64,000 nt of DNA, taken from positions 2,046,001 through 2,110,000 of the forward strand of contig OY970376.1 of the NCBI GenBank assembly GCA_963718755.1. Direction: 5' to 3'. Numbering within the stretch: the first letter of the stretch is position 1; each line of letters starts with the position of its first letter. A program made the position numbers and the translations under genes. The notes beneath the pieces are model-generated. The model saw only the letters and a program-made list of their open reading frames with translations, searched no databases and was not told the origin of the DNA. The DNA is from VRUE01 sp963718755. GTDB taxonomy: Bacteria; Actinomycetota; Thermoleophilia; Solirubrobacterales; 70-9. Positions 23,006 through 31,719 of this stretch are shown here, piece by piece.

Positions 23006-24673
23006 GTGACCGAGGAACGCCTTCAGCGCTACCACGAATACACCCGAGCGCACAGCGTCAACTGGCCGCTCTACCTGCTGGCGAGGGTCTTCATGACGCC
23101 GTTCTTCCTCGTCTACTTCCGCCTCGGCCGTACCGGCCGCGAGTACGGCCGGGTGAGCGGTGGGCTGATCGTCGCCGCAAACCACCGCAGCTTTCTCGAC
23201 CCCTTCGCGATCGGCGCCGCGCTGCCCTGGCGGCGACCGATGAACTACGTCGCCAAGGTCGAGCTGTTCGAGCGCCGCTGGCAGGGGTGGCTGCTCTCCC
23301 GGCTTGGCGCCTTCCCGATCCGCCGCGGCGAATCGGATGAGCTGGCGATGGAGACTGCCCGGCGCGCAGTCGAACGCGGCGGCACTGTCTGCATCTTTCC
23401 CGAGGGGACGCGGATCCGCCGCGGCACCCTCGGCACCCCAAAGCGCGGCGTCGGCAGGCTGGCGCTGCAGACCGGCGCCCCGGTCGTTCCGACCGCGGTC
23501 TTCGGCAGCGAGCATGTGCGCCGCACCTGGCGCATTCGCCCGCGCCAGGTGAGGGTGCGGCTCGGCAAGGCGATGACTTTCCCGCGGGTCGAGGAGCCCT
23601 CGCCGCCACTGGCCGAATCGGTGACGGCGCGGATCTGGCCCAACGTCCTCTTGCAGTGGGAAGAGATGGGCGGGCTGCCGCCGATGCGCCGCGCCGCGGT
23701 GATCGGCGCCGGCAGCTGGGGCACCGCGGTCGCGGTGTTGCTCGCTCGCGGTGGGCTCGAGGTGCAGCTCGGCGCCCGCACCGCCGAGCAGGCGGCCGAG
23801 ATGCTGGAGGCAAGGGAAAACCGCCGCTACCTGGAGGGCGTCGAGCTGCCCGACTCGCTGCTCGTCCGTCCCGCCTCGGAAATCGAGCTGGCCGGTCTTG
23901 ACCTGGTCTGCATGGCGATCCCCTCCGGCTCGTTGCCCCAAGCGGTGGGTGCGATCGCCGACCGGGTCAGCGACCGCTCCTCGGTGCTGCTGCTGACCAA
24001 GGGTCTGATTGCGCCCCTGGGCCAGCTGCCGGCCGAGTACGTCGGCGAAAGGATCCGCGCCCGCGCCGTCGCTTGCCTTGGCGGTCCCGCCCACGCCCGC
24101 GAGGCGGTTTCCGGCTCCGCGGCCCTCGTGCTCGGCTCTGGCGATGCCGACCTGCGCGACCAGCTCGGTGAGGTCTTCGACCGAGCGGGCCTCGTCTGCG
24201 AGCGCTCGCGCGACGTGACGGGAGTCGAGATGGCCGGCGCCGCGAAGAACGCCGCCGCTCTCGCCGCGGCGGCATCCGAGCCCGTCGGCCTCAACGCCGC
24301 CGGTATCGCCGCAGCGCAGGTGTGGCAGGAGTGCATCGACTATGCGATCTCGCGCGGTGCCGAGCTGGAGACTTTCTCCGGTCTCGCCGGGGTGGGCGAC
24401 CTGACCGCAACGGTGCTCGCCCCCTCGGGCCGCAACCGGCGTGCCGGCGAGCTGCTCGGGCAGGGGACGCCGGCGGCGGATATCCCGGCGATGATCGGTC
24501 AAGCTTCCGAGGGTCTCGACGCGGTGCCGCTGCTGGTGGCAGCGATCACCGCCTCGGGCAACTCGGCAGAGGCGTTGAGCGGCCTGGCGGCCCTGATCCG
24601 CGGCGAGATCGACACGGAGGCCTGGGTTGCCAGCCTGCGCCTGGGCGAGCGTTCGCGCAAGGAGGCTGCATGA
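23006..24673 (+). CDS. Fusion of 1-acylglycerol-3-phosphate acyltransferase (PlsC) and glycerol-3-phosphate dehydrogenase (GpsA)
   Basis: A 555-aa bifunctional phospholipid enzyme. Residues 1-220 are PlsC-like: the HX4D motif NHRSFLD (59-65), GAFPIRRGES and FPEGTRIRRG (131-140). Residues 227-555 are GpsA-like: dinucleotide loop AAVIGAGSWGTAVA, the substrate lysine in LTKGLI, GGPAHAREAV, GAAKNAAALAA and SGLAGVGDLTATVLAPSGRN. GpsA makes sn-glycerol 3-phosphate, the backbone for phospholipids, and PlsC adds the second acyl chain. The frame is continuous across the junction, with possible internal starts (M221, M227) from which a free GpsA could also be made. The GTG start has a weak RBS. Confidence 0.88.
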   Translation: MTEERLQRYHEYTRAHSVNWPLYLLARVFMTPFFLVYFRLGRTGREYGRVSGGLIVAANHRSFLDPFAIGAALPWRRPMNYVAKVELFERRWQGWLLSRLGAFPIRRGESDELAMETARRAVERGGTVCIFPEGTRIRRGTLGTPKRGVGRLALQTGAPVVPTAVFGSEHVRRTWRIRPRQVRVRLGKAMTFPRVEEPSPPLAESVTARIWPNVLLQWEEMGGLPPMRRAAVIGAGSWGTAVAVLLARGGLEVQLGARTAEQAAEMLEARENRRYLEGVELPDSLLVRPASEIELAGLDLVCMAIPSGSLPQAVGAIADRVSDRSSVLLLTKGLIAPLGQLPAEYVGERIRARAVACLGGPAHAREAVSGSAALVLGSGDADLRDQLGEVFDRAGLVCERSRDVTGVEMAGAAKNAAALAAAASEPVGLNAAGIAAAQVWQECIDYAISRGAELETFSGLAGVGDLTATVLAPSGRNRRAGELLGQGTPAADIPAMIGQASEGLDAVPLLVAAITASGNSAEALSGLAALIRGEIDTEAWVASLRLGERSRKEAA

Positions 24674-24709
24674 CGGGGGTAGCCCGCGTGGGAGGACTAG
24701 GCTTCGCCC

Positions 24710-25270
24710 GTGAGCGGCAGCAAGGAGAACGTCGAGCCGGCGAGCCTCGCCCCGGCCGCCAAGGCGGAGCTCGACCGTGCCTTCGAAGAGCTCTACCGCG
24801 ACCACCTCAAGGACGTCTATTCCTACGCCTACTACCGGGTCGGCAACCAGCACGACGCCGAGGACCTGACCGAGCAGGCCTTCCTGCAGGCCTATCGTCA
24901 CTTCGACCGGGCGCGGCGCGAGTCCGATGGGCGGCCGCTGCGCCCCTGGCTGATCCGGATCGCCCACAACCTGGCGCTCAACTACTACCGCGACCGCTCG
25001 CGGCGGCCGCAGACGCCGCTGGAAAACGCCGACCCGATTCCGGCCCGGCACGGCACCGAGGCGATCGCCGAGGGTCGCGAGGAGCTGCGCCAGGTGATGG
25101 CCAAGCTCGACCACCTGCCCGACGATCGCCGCGACGCGCTGATCATGCGCTTCGCGCTCGGCATGGACAACCGCGAGATCGCGCGGGCGCTGGGCCGCAC
25201 CGACGGCGCCACCAAGGTCCTGATCCATCGCGCGATCAAACAGCTGGAGGAGGAGATGAGCGATGAGTGA
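24710..25270 (+). CDS. ECF-type RNA polymerase sigma factor
   Basis: A 186-aa sigma-70 factor of the ECF group with only regions 2 and 4. Region 2 reads FEELYRDHLKDVYSYAYYRV, then HDAEDLTEQAFLQAYRHFDR and LRPWLIRIAHNLALNYYRDR; region 4 is a helix-turn-helix, RRDALIMRFALGMDNREIAR. The start is GTG 24710. The downstream gene overlaps by eight bases and encodes a small single-span membrane protein, the usual place for an anti-sigma factor. The signal sensed and the target promoters are unknown. Confidence 0.92.
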   Translation: MSGSKENVEPASLAPAAKAELDRAFEELYRDHLKDVYSYAYYRVGNQHDAEDLTEQAFLQAYRHFDRARRESDGRPLRPWLIRIAHNLALNYYRDRSRRPQTPLENADPIPARHGTEAIAEGREELRQVMAKLDHLPDDRRDALIMRFALGMDNREIARALGRTDGATKVLIHRAIKQLEEEMSDE

Positions 25271-25607
25271 GGCGTCCGAGAACCTGACCGGCAGCACCTG
25301 GGACGTCGAGCGCCTGCTCGGCGACGCGCTGCGGCCGATGGAGCCGCCGGAGCGGCTCTCGGGCCGCTTCGAGGACACGCTCGCCGCAGTCACCCAGGCT
25401 GCAGCCGAGGAGCTCTCCGACTGGGCCGAGGAGCTTTCCGATAGTGAGTTGCGGGCGCTGCGCGACCCGCGCAACTGGGTCCGGCCGGTGGTCGCGGTCG
25501 GCGCGGGGGGGATCGCCACCGGTGCCCTCGTCCTCTTCGAGATGCGCCGCCGCGGCCGTCAGCAGGCGGGTGGCCTGCGTTCGGTCGCGAGCCGCATCCG
25601 CCCTTAG
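25263..25607 (+). CDS. Small single-span membrane protein, candidate anti-sigma partner
   Basis: A 114-aa protein overlapping the ECF sigma gene by eight bases, so translation is coupled. Residues 1-75 are acidic and helical (ERLSGRFEDTLAAVTQAAAE), then comes one hydrophobic span (VVAVGAGGIATGALVLFEM) and a basic tail. The zinc-binding HxxxCxxC motif of common anti-sigma factors is absent, so the anti-sigma role rests on position and topology alone. It shares the bases TTAG at its stop with the convergent DUF4383 gene. Confidence 0.7.
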   Translation: MSEASENLTGSTWDVERLLGDALRPMEPPERLSGRFEDTLAAVTQAAAEELSDWAEELSDSELRALRDPRNWVRPVVAVGAGGIATGALVLFEMRRRGRQQAGGLRSVASRIRP

Positions 25608-25879
25608 ACCAGGGAGCCGAACACTGCCACCGTCGCGTAGACGGCGGTCAGCCAGATCGCGTAGCGGCGTGAGGCGAAGCCGGCGACGAAGAGGCCGATT
25701 GCGCCGGTGACGATGTGGAAGACGTTGGCCCAGCCGTTTACCGAGAGCAGACCGAGCGCCTCGCGGGCATCGTCCGGAGTGGCGAACGAGGAGTCGTAGA
25801 AGAAGCCGACAATGCCGAAGAGAAAGAGCGCGCCGCCGACCAGCGTCGCGTACAGCCGTGCGGGGCTCGCCTGCTCCAT
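25604..25879 (-). CDS. DUF4383-like small membrane protein
   Basis: A 91-aa protein with three hydrophobic segments (ATLVGGALFLFGIVGFF; VFHIVTGAIGLFVAGFA; WLTAVYATVAVFGSL). The pattern SVNGWANVFHIVTGAIGL between the first and second spans is typical of the DUF4383 family, whose function is unknown. Its stop codon overlaps that of the preceding forward gene. It is divergent from the rhomboid gene with 29 bases between starts. Confidence 0.75.
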   Translation of the reverse strand: MEQASPARLYATLVGGALFLFGIVGFFYDSSFATPDDAREALGLLSVNGWANVFHIVTGAIGLFVAGFASRRYAIWLTAVYATVAVFGSLV

Positions 25880-25908
25880 GCGCGGCGATTGTAGGCTCCG
25901 CCTCCGCC

Positions 25909-26724
25909 ATGGCGACCTGTTACAGGCATCCGAACCGGGAGACCGGAGTCTCCTGCTCCAACTGCGGGCGGCCGATCTGCCCCGACTGCATGACCCCGAC
26001 CTCGGTCGGCATGCGCTGTCCGGAGTGCGCGAGCGAACGCACCAAGGTGACCAGGGGGGCCGTGGCGCCGAGCCACTACGATGCGCCGGCGACCTACATC
26101 CTGATCGCGCTCAACGTGGCGGCCTACCTGGCGGAGATCGCCGGCGGTGGTGGCGGCTTGAGTCCCGGCAACAGCTCGGTCGTCTTCGATTTTGCCCTCT
26201 TCGGTCCCTCTGTCGCCGAAGGCGAGTGGTACCGGCTGCTGACCAGCGGCTTCCTTCACGCCAGCATCATTCACATCGGCTTCAACATGTTCGCCCTCTT
26301 CTTCTTGGGGCGGATCCTCGAGCCCGGCATCGGCACCCCCCGCTTCGTCGCGCTCTACTTCGCCTCGCTCTTCGCCGGGTCCTTCGGTGCGCTCCTGCTC
26401 GATCCGAATGCCCTCACGATCGGTGCTTCCGGGGCGGTCTTCGGCATCTTCGGCGCGACCTTCGTCATCGCCCGCAGCCGCGGCGTCGACGCGCTCGCCT
26501 CCTCGATCGGCATCATCCTCGTGCTCAACCTGGCGATCACCTTCGGCCGCCCCGAAATCAGCATCGGCGGCCACCTCGGCGGCCTCGCCGCCGGTCTCCT
26601 CTGCGCTCTCGTCATCGTCGCCGGCGACCGCGGCACGCTCGGCCCGCGACGCCTGCCGATCGAGCTGGCGGCGATGGTCGTGATCACCCTTTTCTCTCTC
26701 GCGTCAGCCATAGCCGTCGCGTAG
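25909..26724 (+). CDS. Rhomboid-family intramembrane serine protease with N-terminal zinc ribbon
   Basis: A 271-aa protein. The first 45 residues form a Cys/His-rich zinc ribbon or B-box-like unit (MATCYRHPNRETGVSCSNCG, RPICPDC, RCPEC). The rest is a six-helix rhomboid core: LTSGFLHASIIHIGFNMFAL, the nucleophile in IGASGAVFG (S174) and the partner His in GGHLGGLAAGL. It would cleave membrane-spanning substrates inside the bilayer. The zinc-ribbon rhomboid layout is common in actinobacteria. A hairpin element of the CTTGTACTTTTT family begins at the base after the stop codon. Confidence 0.88.
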   Translation: MATCYRHPNRETGVSCSNCGRPICPDCMTPTSVGMRCPECASERTKVTRGAVAPSHYDAPATYILIALNVAAYLAEIAGGGGGLSPGNSSVVFDFALFGPSVAEGEWYRLLTSGFLHASIIHIGFNMFALFFLGRILEPGIGTPRFVALYFASLFAGSFGALLLDPNALTIGASGAVFGIFGATFVIARSRGVDALASSIGIILVLNLAITFGRPEISIGGHLGGLAAGLLCALVIVAGDRGTLGPRRLPIELAAMVVITLFSLASAIAVA

Positions 26725-26836
26725 GAGCCCGTCCGGTAGGGGTGGAACGTCTTGTACTTTTTCGTCGACGGCTTTGGGCGCCAGCCCAACCGCGATCCAC
26801 CGAAAAAGTTAAGTGGAACCCCTACTGGATGGGCTC
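26725..26836 (+). repeat. Hairpin element of the CTTGTACTTTTT family, copy 2
   Basis: Outer arms 26725-26743 (GAGCCCGTCCGGTAGGGGT) and 26818-26836 pair over 19 positions with two mismatches, both of which are G-U pairs in plus-strand RNA. The inner core GTGGAACGTCTTGTACTTTTT and AAAAAGTTAAGTGGAAC is identical to copy 1. It lies between the convergent rhomboid and BtuF-like genes and fills nearly the whole spacer. Confidence 0.9.
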
Positions 26837-26843
26837 TTGAAGG

Positions 26844-27743
26844 TCAGCGTGGAGCGCGCACTTCGGCGAAACCGATGTTGCCCGGCGGGTCGACCAGGTC
26901 CGGGTGGAGGATGTGACCGAGCAGCTCGACTCCGTCGACGAGGCGCGGACCGGGCCGCGAAAACGTCGAGGCGGCGTCGACCGCGTAGACGCGGCCGGCG
27001 CCGAGCTGCGCGATCCGCCCCCAGTGCTCGACCGCCTGCGCGTGCGATTCGCTCACGTACCAGCCGCAGGGCATCGCGATGACGACGTCGGGCCCGAGTC
27101 CCCCCAATGCCCCCCAGCCGACTTCGGGCGACTTCAGGCCCGGCGGGCCGGCGACGTCCTCGCCGCCGGCGATCGAGATCATCTCCGGAATCCAGTGGCC
27201 GCCGACGAAGGGCGGGTCGAGCCACTCGAGCGCGATCACCCGCGGCAGGGTGGCGCCGGAGACGGCGGCGCGGACGGATGCCAGGCGGCCCTCCAGTTCG
27301 CCCCGGACCAGGTGCGCCTCGGACTCGATGCCGGTCGCCTCGCCGAGCCGAATCACGTCCTCGAGCATCTCGCCGAGCGTGCTCGGGTCCTGCTGCAGGA
27401 CCCGCGGCCTGCCTGGCAGCCGCGCCGCGACCTCGACCACGTCCTCATAGGAGACGGCGCAGACGTCGCAGATCGCCTGGGTGACGATCAGGTCGGGTTC
27501 GACCTCGGCGAGCAACCCCTCGTTCAGCTCGTACAGCGCCCGGCCCTCGGCCACGGTTGCCTTCACCGCGGTGTCTATCTCACCGGCGCTGAGGCCGTCG
27601 GGGATGACGGTTCGGGTCAGATGGGGCAGCGAGCGCGCCTGCGGCGGGAAATCGCACTCGTGGGTGACGGCGACGACGCTGTCGCCCAGGCCGAGGGCAA
27701 ACAGCATCTCCGTTGCGGATGGGACGAGGCTGGCAATGCGCAT
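26844..27743 (-). CDS. BtuF-like cobalamin/metal-chelate binding protein
   Basis: A 299-aa periplasmic-binding-protein fold of the BtuF group: MRIASLVPSATEMLFALGLG at the start, VTHECDFPPQA, PDLIVTQAICDVCAVS, VIALEWLDPPFVGGHWIPEM and PDVVIAMPCGWYV. Proteins of this exact pattern are usually annotated as cobalamin-binding. No signal peptide or lipobox is present, so it may be cytoplasmic rather than the substrate receptor of an ABC importer, and no btuCD genes are nearby. The ATG start is clear. Confidence 0.75.
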   Translation of the reverse strand: MRIASLVPSATEMLFALGLGDSVVAVTHECDFPPQARSLPHLTRTVIPDGLSAGEIDTAVKATVAEGRALYELNEGLLAEVEPDLIVTQAICDVCAVSYEDVVEVAARLPGRPRVLQQDPSTLGEMLEDVIRLGEATGIESEAHLVRGELEGRLASVRAAVSGATLPRVIALEWLDPPFVGGHWIPEMISIAGGEDVAGPPGLKSPEVGWGALGGLGPDVVIAMPCGWYVSESHAQAVEHWGRIAQLGAGRVYAVDAASTFSRPGPRLVDGVELLGHILHPDLVDPPGNIGFAEVRAPR

Positions 27744-27920
27744 GCGGGGCTCAATATGGCACTTACGCGGGTGATTCCAAAAATCAATCGCCTTATAGTG
27801 GCCGGGCCTGGCGCCGTTCCCTTGGGCGGGGAAGCTATATTCATCAATTGCCGAATGGCCGAAGACGACCTCCCCCGAAGTATCGGGCCACAGAGCCTTG
27901 GAGCAGGCTCCTAGCCGCCG

Positions 27921-29252
27921 ATGAGCGCCCTGCTGCTCATCCTCCTCGTGTTCCTGCTCGTCGCCGTGAACGGCTTCTTCGTCGCGACCGAGTTCGCGAT
28001 CGTGCGCTCACGGCGCAGCCGAATCGAGGGTTCGGCAGAGGAGGGGAGTCGTTCCGCCCGCCTCGCCCTGCACCAGCTCGACCACGTCGACGAGTACGTT
28101 GCCACCTCACAGGTCGGGATCACGCTCGCCTCGATCGGGATTGGCTTTCTCGGCGAGCCGGCGATTGCCTCCCTGGTCGAGCCGCTGCTGGAGGGCGTCC
28201 TCGGCAGCGCGACCTCCTACCTGCTCGCCTTCCTCTTCGCCTACGCAGTTGTGACCCTGCTGCACGTGATCTTCGGCGAGCAGGCGCCAAAGATGGTCGG
28301 GATCGCTCGCGCCGAGGGCCTGTTGCTCGGCATCTCGCAGCCGCTCGAGGTCTTCCGCCGCGTCTTCCACCCCCTGATCGTGATCACCAACAGGCCCGCC
28401 CGCTTCTTCGTCGCGCGGGTGCTGCGGATCGAACCCGAGGCCGATGAGGAGGTCGCCTCCACCGACGAGCTGCGCTTGATGATCGTGCGCGGTGCCCAGC
28501 GTGGGCGGCTCGATCCGGGCGAGGCGGGGATGCTTGGCGGCGTCTTCCACCTGCACGAGCAGCAGGCGCGCGAGGTGATGACCCCGATCCCGGCCGTGGT
28601 CACCGTCGACGCCTCGGAGACCGTCGAGACGGCGCTGCGCCGTTGCGTCACCTCCGGCCACACCCGTCTGGTTGTGATCGAGGAAGACAACCCCGACCGG
28701 GTCAAGGGCATCGTCCACAACAACAGCCTCGCCCGCCTCTACATGAGCGACGGCCCTGGGGCGCAGATCGAGCCGGTCGTGCGCGAGGCGGTGATCGTCC
28801 CCGAGACCCGTCCGCTCGACGATCTGCTCCACGACCTGCAGGTGCAGCGCACCTCGCTTTCTGTGGTGGTCGACGAGTACGGCCGCACGGTCGGGATCGT
28901 CACCGTCGAGGACATCCTCGAGGAGGTGGTGGGCGAGATCGAGGACGAGACCGATCCCCGTGCGGCCGCCCTGCGACAGCTCGCCGGCGGCGAATGGTTC
29001 GTGCGCGGCCACGTCTCGCTCGGCGACCTTGCCGACGCTGGGATCGAGCTGCCCGTCGACAGCGACACCTACAACTCGATCGGCGGCTATGTCTTCGGCG
29101 AGCTCGGCCGGTTGCCGAAGCGCGGCGACACGATCACCGCCAACGGCTACACGATCAGGGTCGAGTCGGTGCGCGAGAACCGGGTCGAGGCGGTGCGGAT
29201 CAGCGGCTCCGGCGGCGATGGCGGCGGCGGTTCCGTCCGGCCGTCGGCCTAG
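27921..29252 (+). CDS. CNNM (DUF21) / CBS-pair / CorC_HlyC membrane protein
   Basis: A 443-aa protein with the three-part layout of bacterial CorB/CorC (hemolysin-related) proteins. The DUF21 membrane domain (about 1-200) contains NGFFVATEFAIVRSRRSRIE and ATSQVGITLASIGIGFLGEP. A CBS pair follows (about 215-340: VMTPIPAVVTV ... VVDEYGRTVGIVTVEDILEE). The CorC_HlyC domain is last (about 355-430: FVRGHVSLGDL, YNSIGGYVFGELGRLPKRGD). Homologues export magnesium or act in ion homeostasis; the CBS pair probably senses nucleotides. The ATG start lies about 180 bases from the divergent BtuF-like gene. Confidence 0.88.
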   Translation: MSALLLILLVFLLVAVNGFFVATEFAIVRSRRSRIEGSAEEGSRSARLALHQLDHVDEYVATSQVGITLASIGIGFLGEPAIASLVEPLLEGVLGSATSYLLAFLFAYAVVTLLHVIFGEQAPKMVGIARAEGLLLGISQPLEVFRRVFHPLIVITNRPARFFVARVLRIEPEADEEVASTDELRLMIVRGAQRGRLDPGEAGMLGGVFHLHEQQAREVMTPIPAVVTVDASETVETALRRCVTSGHTRLVVIEEDNPDRVKGIVHNNSLARLYMSDGPGAQIEPVVREAVIVPETRPLDDLLHDLQVQRTSLSVVVDEYGRTVGIVTVEDILEEVVGEIEDETDPRAAALRQLAGGEWFVRGHVSLGDLADAGIELPVDSDTYNSIGGYVFGELGRLPKRGDTITANGYTIRVESVRENRVEAVRISGSGGDGGGGSVRPSA

Positions 29253-29296
29253 GTTTCCTGAGCAACCCGCGTTACGCCTAACCCTGGAGGTATTGC

Positions 29297-29524
29297 ATGT
29301 GGGTTGTGCGCTTGAGCGATAAGCAGCTCGAGGTTCTGAGGGCGCTGCTGCGCTCGGAGGAGCATCTTGGTCCGGCGCTCAAAGGAGCGGTCGAGGCACT
29401 CGATCTGGCCCGCTGGGACGATCTGCCCGAGGCCGAGCTCCCCTGGGAGGAGATCGAGGCCGCTGCCCGTCATCAAGGCTGCTCACCAGCCGATGTGATC
29501 TGGGACAGAGCGGGAAAGCGCTAG
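29297..29524 (+). CDS. Small conserved-looking protein of unknown function, 75 aa
   Basis: I do not recognise this protein. It has a good RBS (GGAGGT about eight bases before ATG 29297), normal high-GC codon use, and a helical acidic sequence (SDKQLEVLRALLRSEEHLGP; LPEAELPWEEIEAAARHQGC). There is no signal peptide or membrane span. It lies 44 bases after the CNNM/CBS gene and stops three bases before the convergent hydroxyacyl-CoA dehydrogenase gene. It is probably real because of the RBS and the tight packing. Confidence 0.6.
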   Translation: MWVVRLSDKQLEVLRALLRSEEHLGPALKGAVEALDLARWDDLPEAELPWEEIEAAARHQGCSPADVIWDRAGKR

Positions 29525-29527
29525 CCG

Positions 29528-30352
<825 letters not shown>

Positions 30353-30413
30353 TGAGGACGGGTTCCTATCACGCAGCCCAGCTTTCAGGCGGCGTCGTCC
30401 TCTGCCCGCCTGG

Positions 30414-30440
30414 TTGACTGACCAGTCAATCGGCTACCCT
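30414..30440 (+). promoter_or_regulatory. TetR-type palindromic operator and possible promoter of the thiolase gene
   Basis: TTGACTG-AC-CAGTCAA (30414-30429) is a perfect 7+7 palindrome with a two-base centre. The same 16-mer is found at 39252-39267 before an acyl-CoA dehydrogenase gene. The left half also reads as a -35 box (TTGACT), with TACCCT at 30435-30440 as a possible -10 at short spacing, so a bound repressor would cover the promoter. Confidence 0.7.
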
Positions 30441-30496
30441 TGGACGTAACGGCACGACCGCGAGACGGCGGGCACGAGAAACGAACGGAGGCTCTG

Positions 30497-31684
30497 ATGT
30501 CAGGCAACGGAAACGGCAAGTTCGGTGGCCGCGAGGTCGTCATCGTCGAGGCGGTCCGCACGCCGATCGGGCGTGGCCACGAGGAGAAGGGCTACTACAA
30601 AGACGTTCATGCCTCCAACCTGCTCGCCAAGGCTTATGCCGAGGTGATCCAGCGCGCGGGGATCGACCCGGCCCTGGTCGAGGACGTCGTCGCCGGCTGC
30701 GTGCAGCAGTTCGGCGAGCAGGGCATCAACATCGCTCGCAACGCCTGGCTCGAGGCCGGGCTGCCGGTCGAGACCCCCGCGGCCACGGTCGACCGCCAGT
30801 GCGGCTCCGGCCAGCAGGCGGTCAACTACGCGGCGGCGATGGTCGCCTCCGGCGTCCACGACGTGATGATCGCGGGTGGTGTCGAGCACATGGGCCACAT
30901 CTCCTTCGCGGATTCCGCCTCGGTGATGCAGGAGCACGGCTTCGCCTTCTCGCCGCAGCTGCTGGAGCGCTACAACCTCGTGCCGCAGGGCATCTCGGCC
31001 GAGATGATCGCCGACAAATGGGAGATTCCCCGCCCCGAGCTGGATGAGATTGGCCTGCGCTCCCACCAGCTCGCCGCGAAGGCGACCGAGGAGGGTCGCT
31101 TCGAGCGCGAGATCGTCCCCTTCTCCATCAACGGCGACACCTACGCCACCGACCAGGGCATTCGTCCCGACACCTCGCTGGAGAAGCTCTCCCAGCTGAA
31201 GCCCGCCTTCAAAGAGGACGGCAAGATCACCGCCGGCAACTCCTCGCAGGTCTCCGACGGCGCCGCCGCGGTGCTGCTGATGACCCGCGAGAAGGCCGAC
31301 GCGCTGGGGACGGCGCCTCGGGCCCGGCTCTACGACCAGACGACGGTCGGGGTCGACCCGGTGATCATGCTGACCGGCCCGATTCCGGCGACGAAAAAAC
31401 TGCTTGAGCGCAACGGGATGGCGATGGACGACATCGACCTGGTCGAGGTCAACGAGGCCTTCGCCTCGGTTGTGGCCGCCTGGCGCCGCGAGCTGGACCC
31501 CGACATGGACCGGGTCAACGTCAACGGCGGCGCGATCGCCCTTGGCCACCCGCTCGGCGGCAGCGGCGCTCGCCTGATCACCACCCTGCTGCACGAGATG
31601 GAGCGCTCCGACAAAGAGATGGGCCTGGTGACGATGTGCTGCGGTGGCGGCTTGGGAACCGGAACGCTCATCGAGCGGATCTAG
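30497..31684 (+). CDS. Acetyl-CoA acyltransferase (thiolase)
   Basis: A 395-aa thiolase that cleaves 3-ketoacyl-CoA or condenses acetyl-CoA. The acylated cysteine is C102 in VDRQCGSGQQAVNYAA; NEAFASVVAAW, GGAIALGHPLGGSGARL (catalytic His) and MCCGGGLGTG (second catalytic Cys) are all present. ATG 30497 is chosen because ACGGAGG lies seven bases upstream; the frame extends 57 bases further up without a good RBS. It is preceded by the TTGACTGACCAGTCAA operator and followed by two acyl-CoA dehydrogenase genes, which points to fatty-acid oxidation under a TetR-type repressor encoded elsewhere. Confidence 0.93.
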   Translation: MSGNGNGKFGGREVVIVEAVRTPIGRGHEEKGYYKDVHASNLLAKAYAEVIQRAGIDPALVEDVVAGCVQQFGEQGINIARNAWLEAGLPVETPAATVDRQCGSGQQAVNYAAAMVASGVHDVMIAGGVEHMGHISFADSASVMQEHGFAFSPQLLERYNLVPQGISAEMIADKWEIPRPELDEIGLRSHQLAAKATEEGRFEREIVPFSINGDTYATDQGIRPDTSLEKLSQLKPAFKEDGKITAGNSSQVSDGAAAVLLMTREKADALGTAPRARLYDQTTVGVDPVIMLTGPIPATKKLLERNGMAMDDIDLVEVNEAFASVVAAWRRELDPDMDRVNVNGGAIALGHPLGGSGARLITTLLHEMERSDKEMGLVTMCCGGGLGTGTLIERI

Positions 31685-31719
31685 GCGACTGGCCACCTAG
31701 CCAGTAGTCTCAACGGCCG

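Noticed and set aside
27744..27920. Possible cobalamin riboswitch in front of the BtuF-like gene
   Set aside because: On the reverse strand there is a GGGAA ... GGCCACTATAAGG stretch that loosely recalls the B12-box end, but the B12 box itself and the long conserved stems cannot be found. The region is too short and the match too weak.
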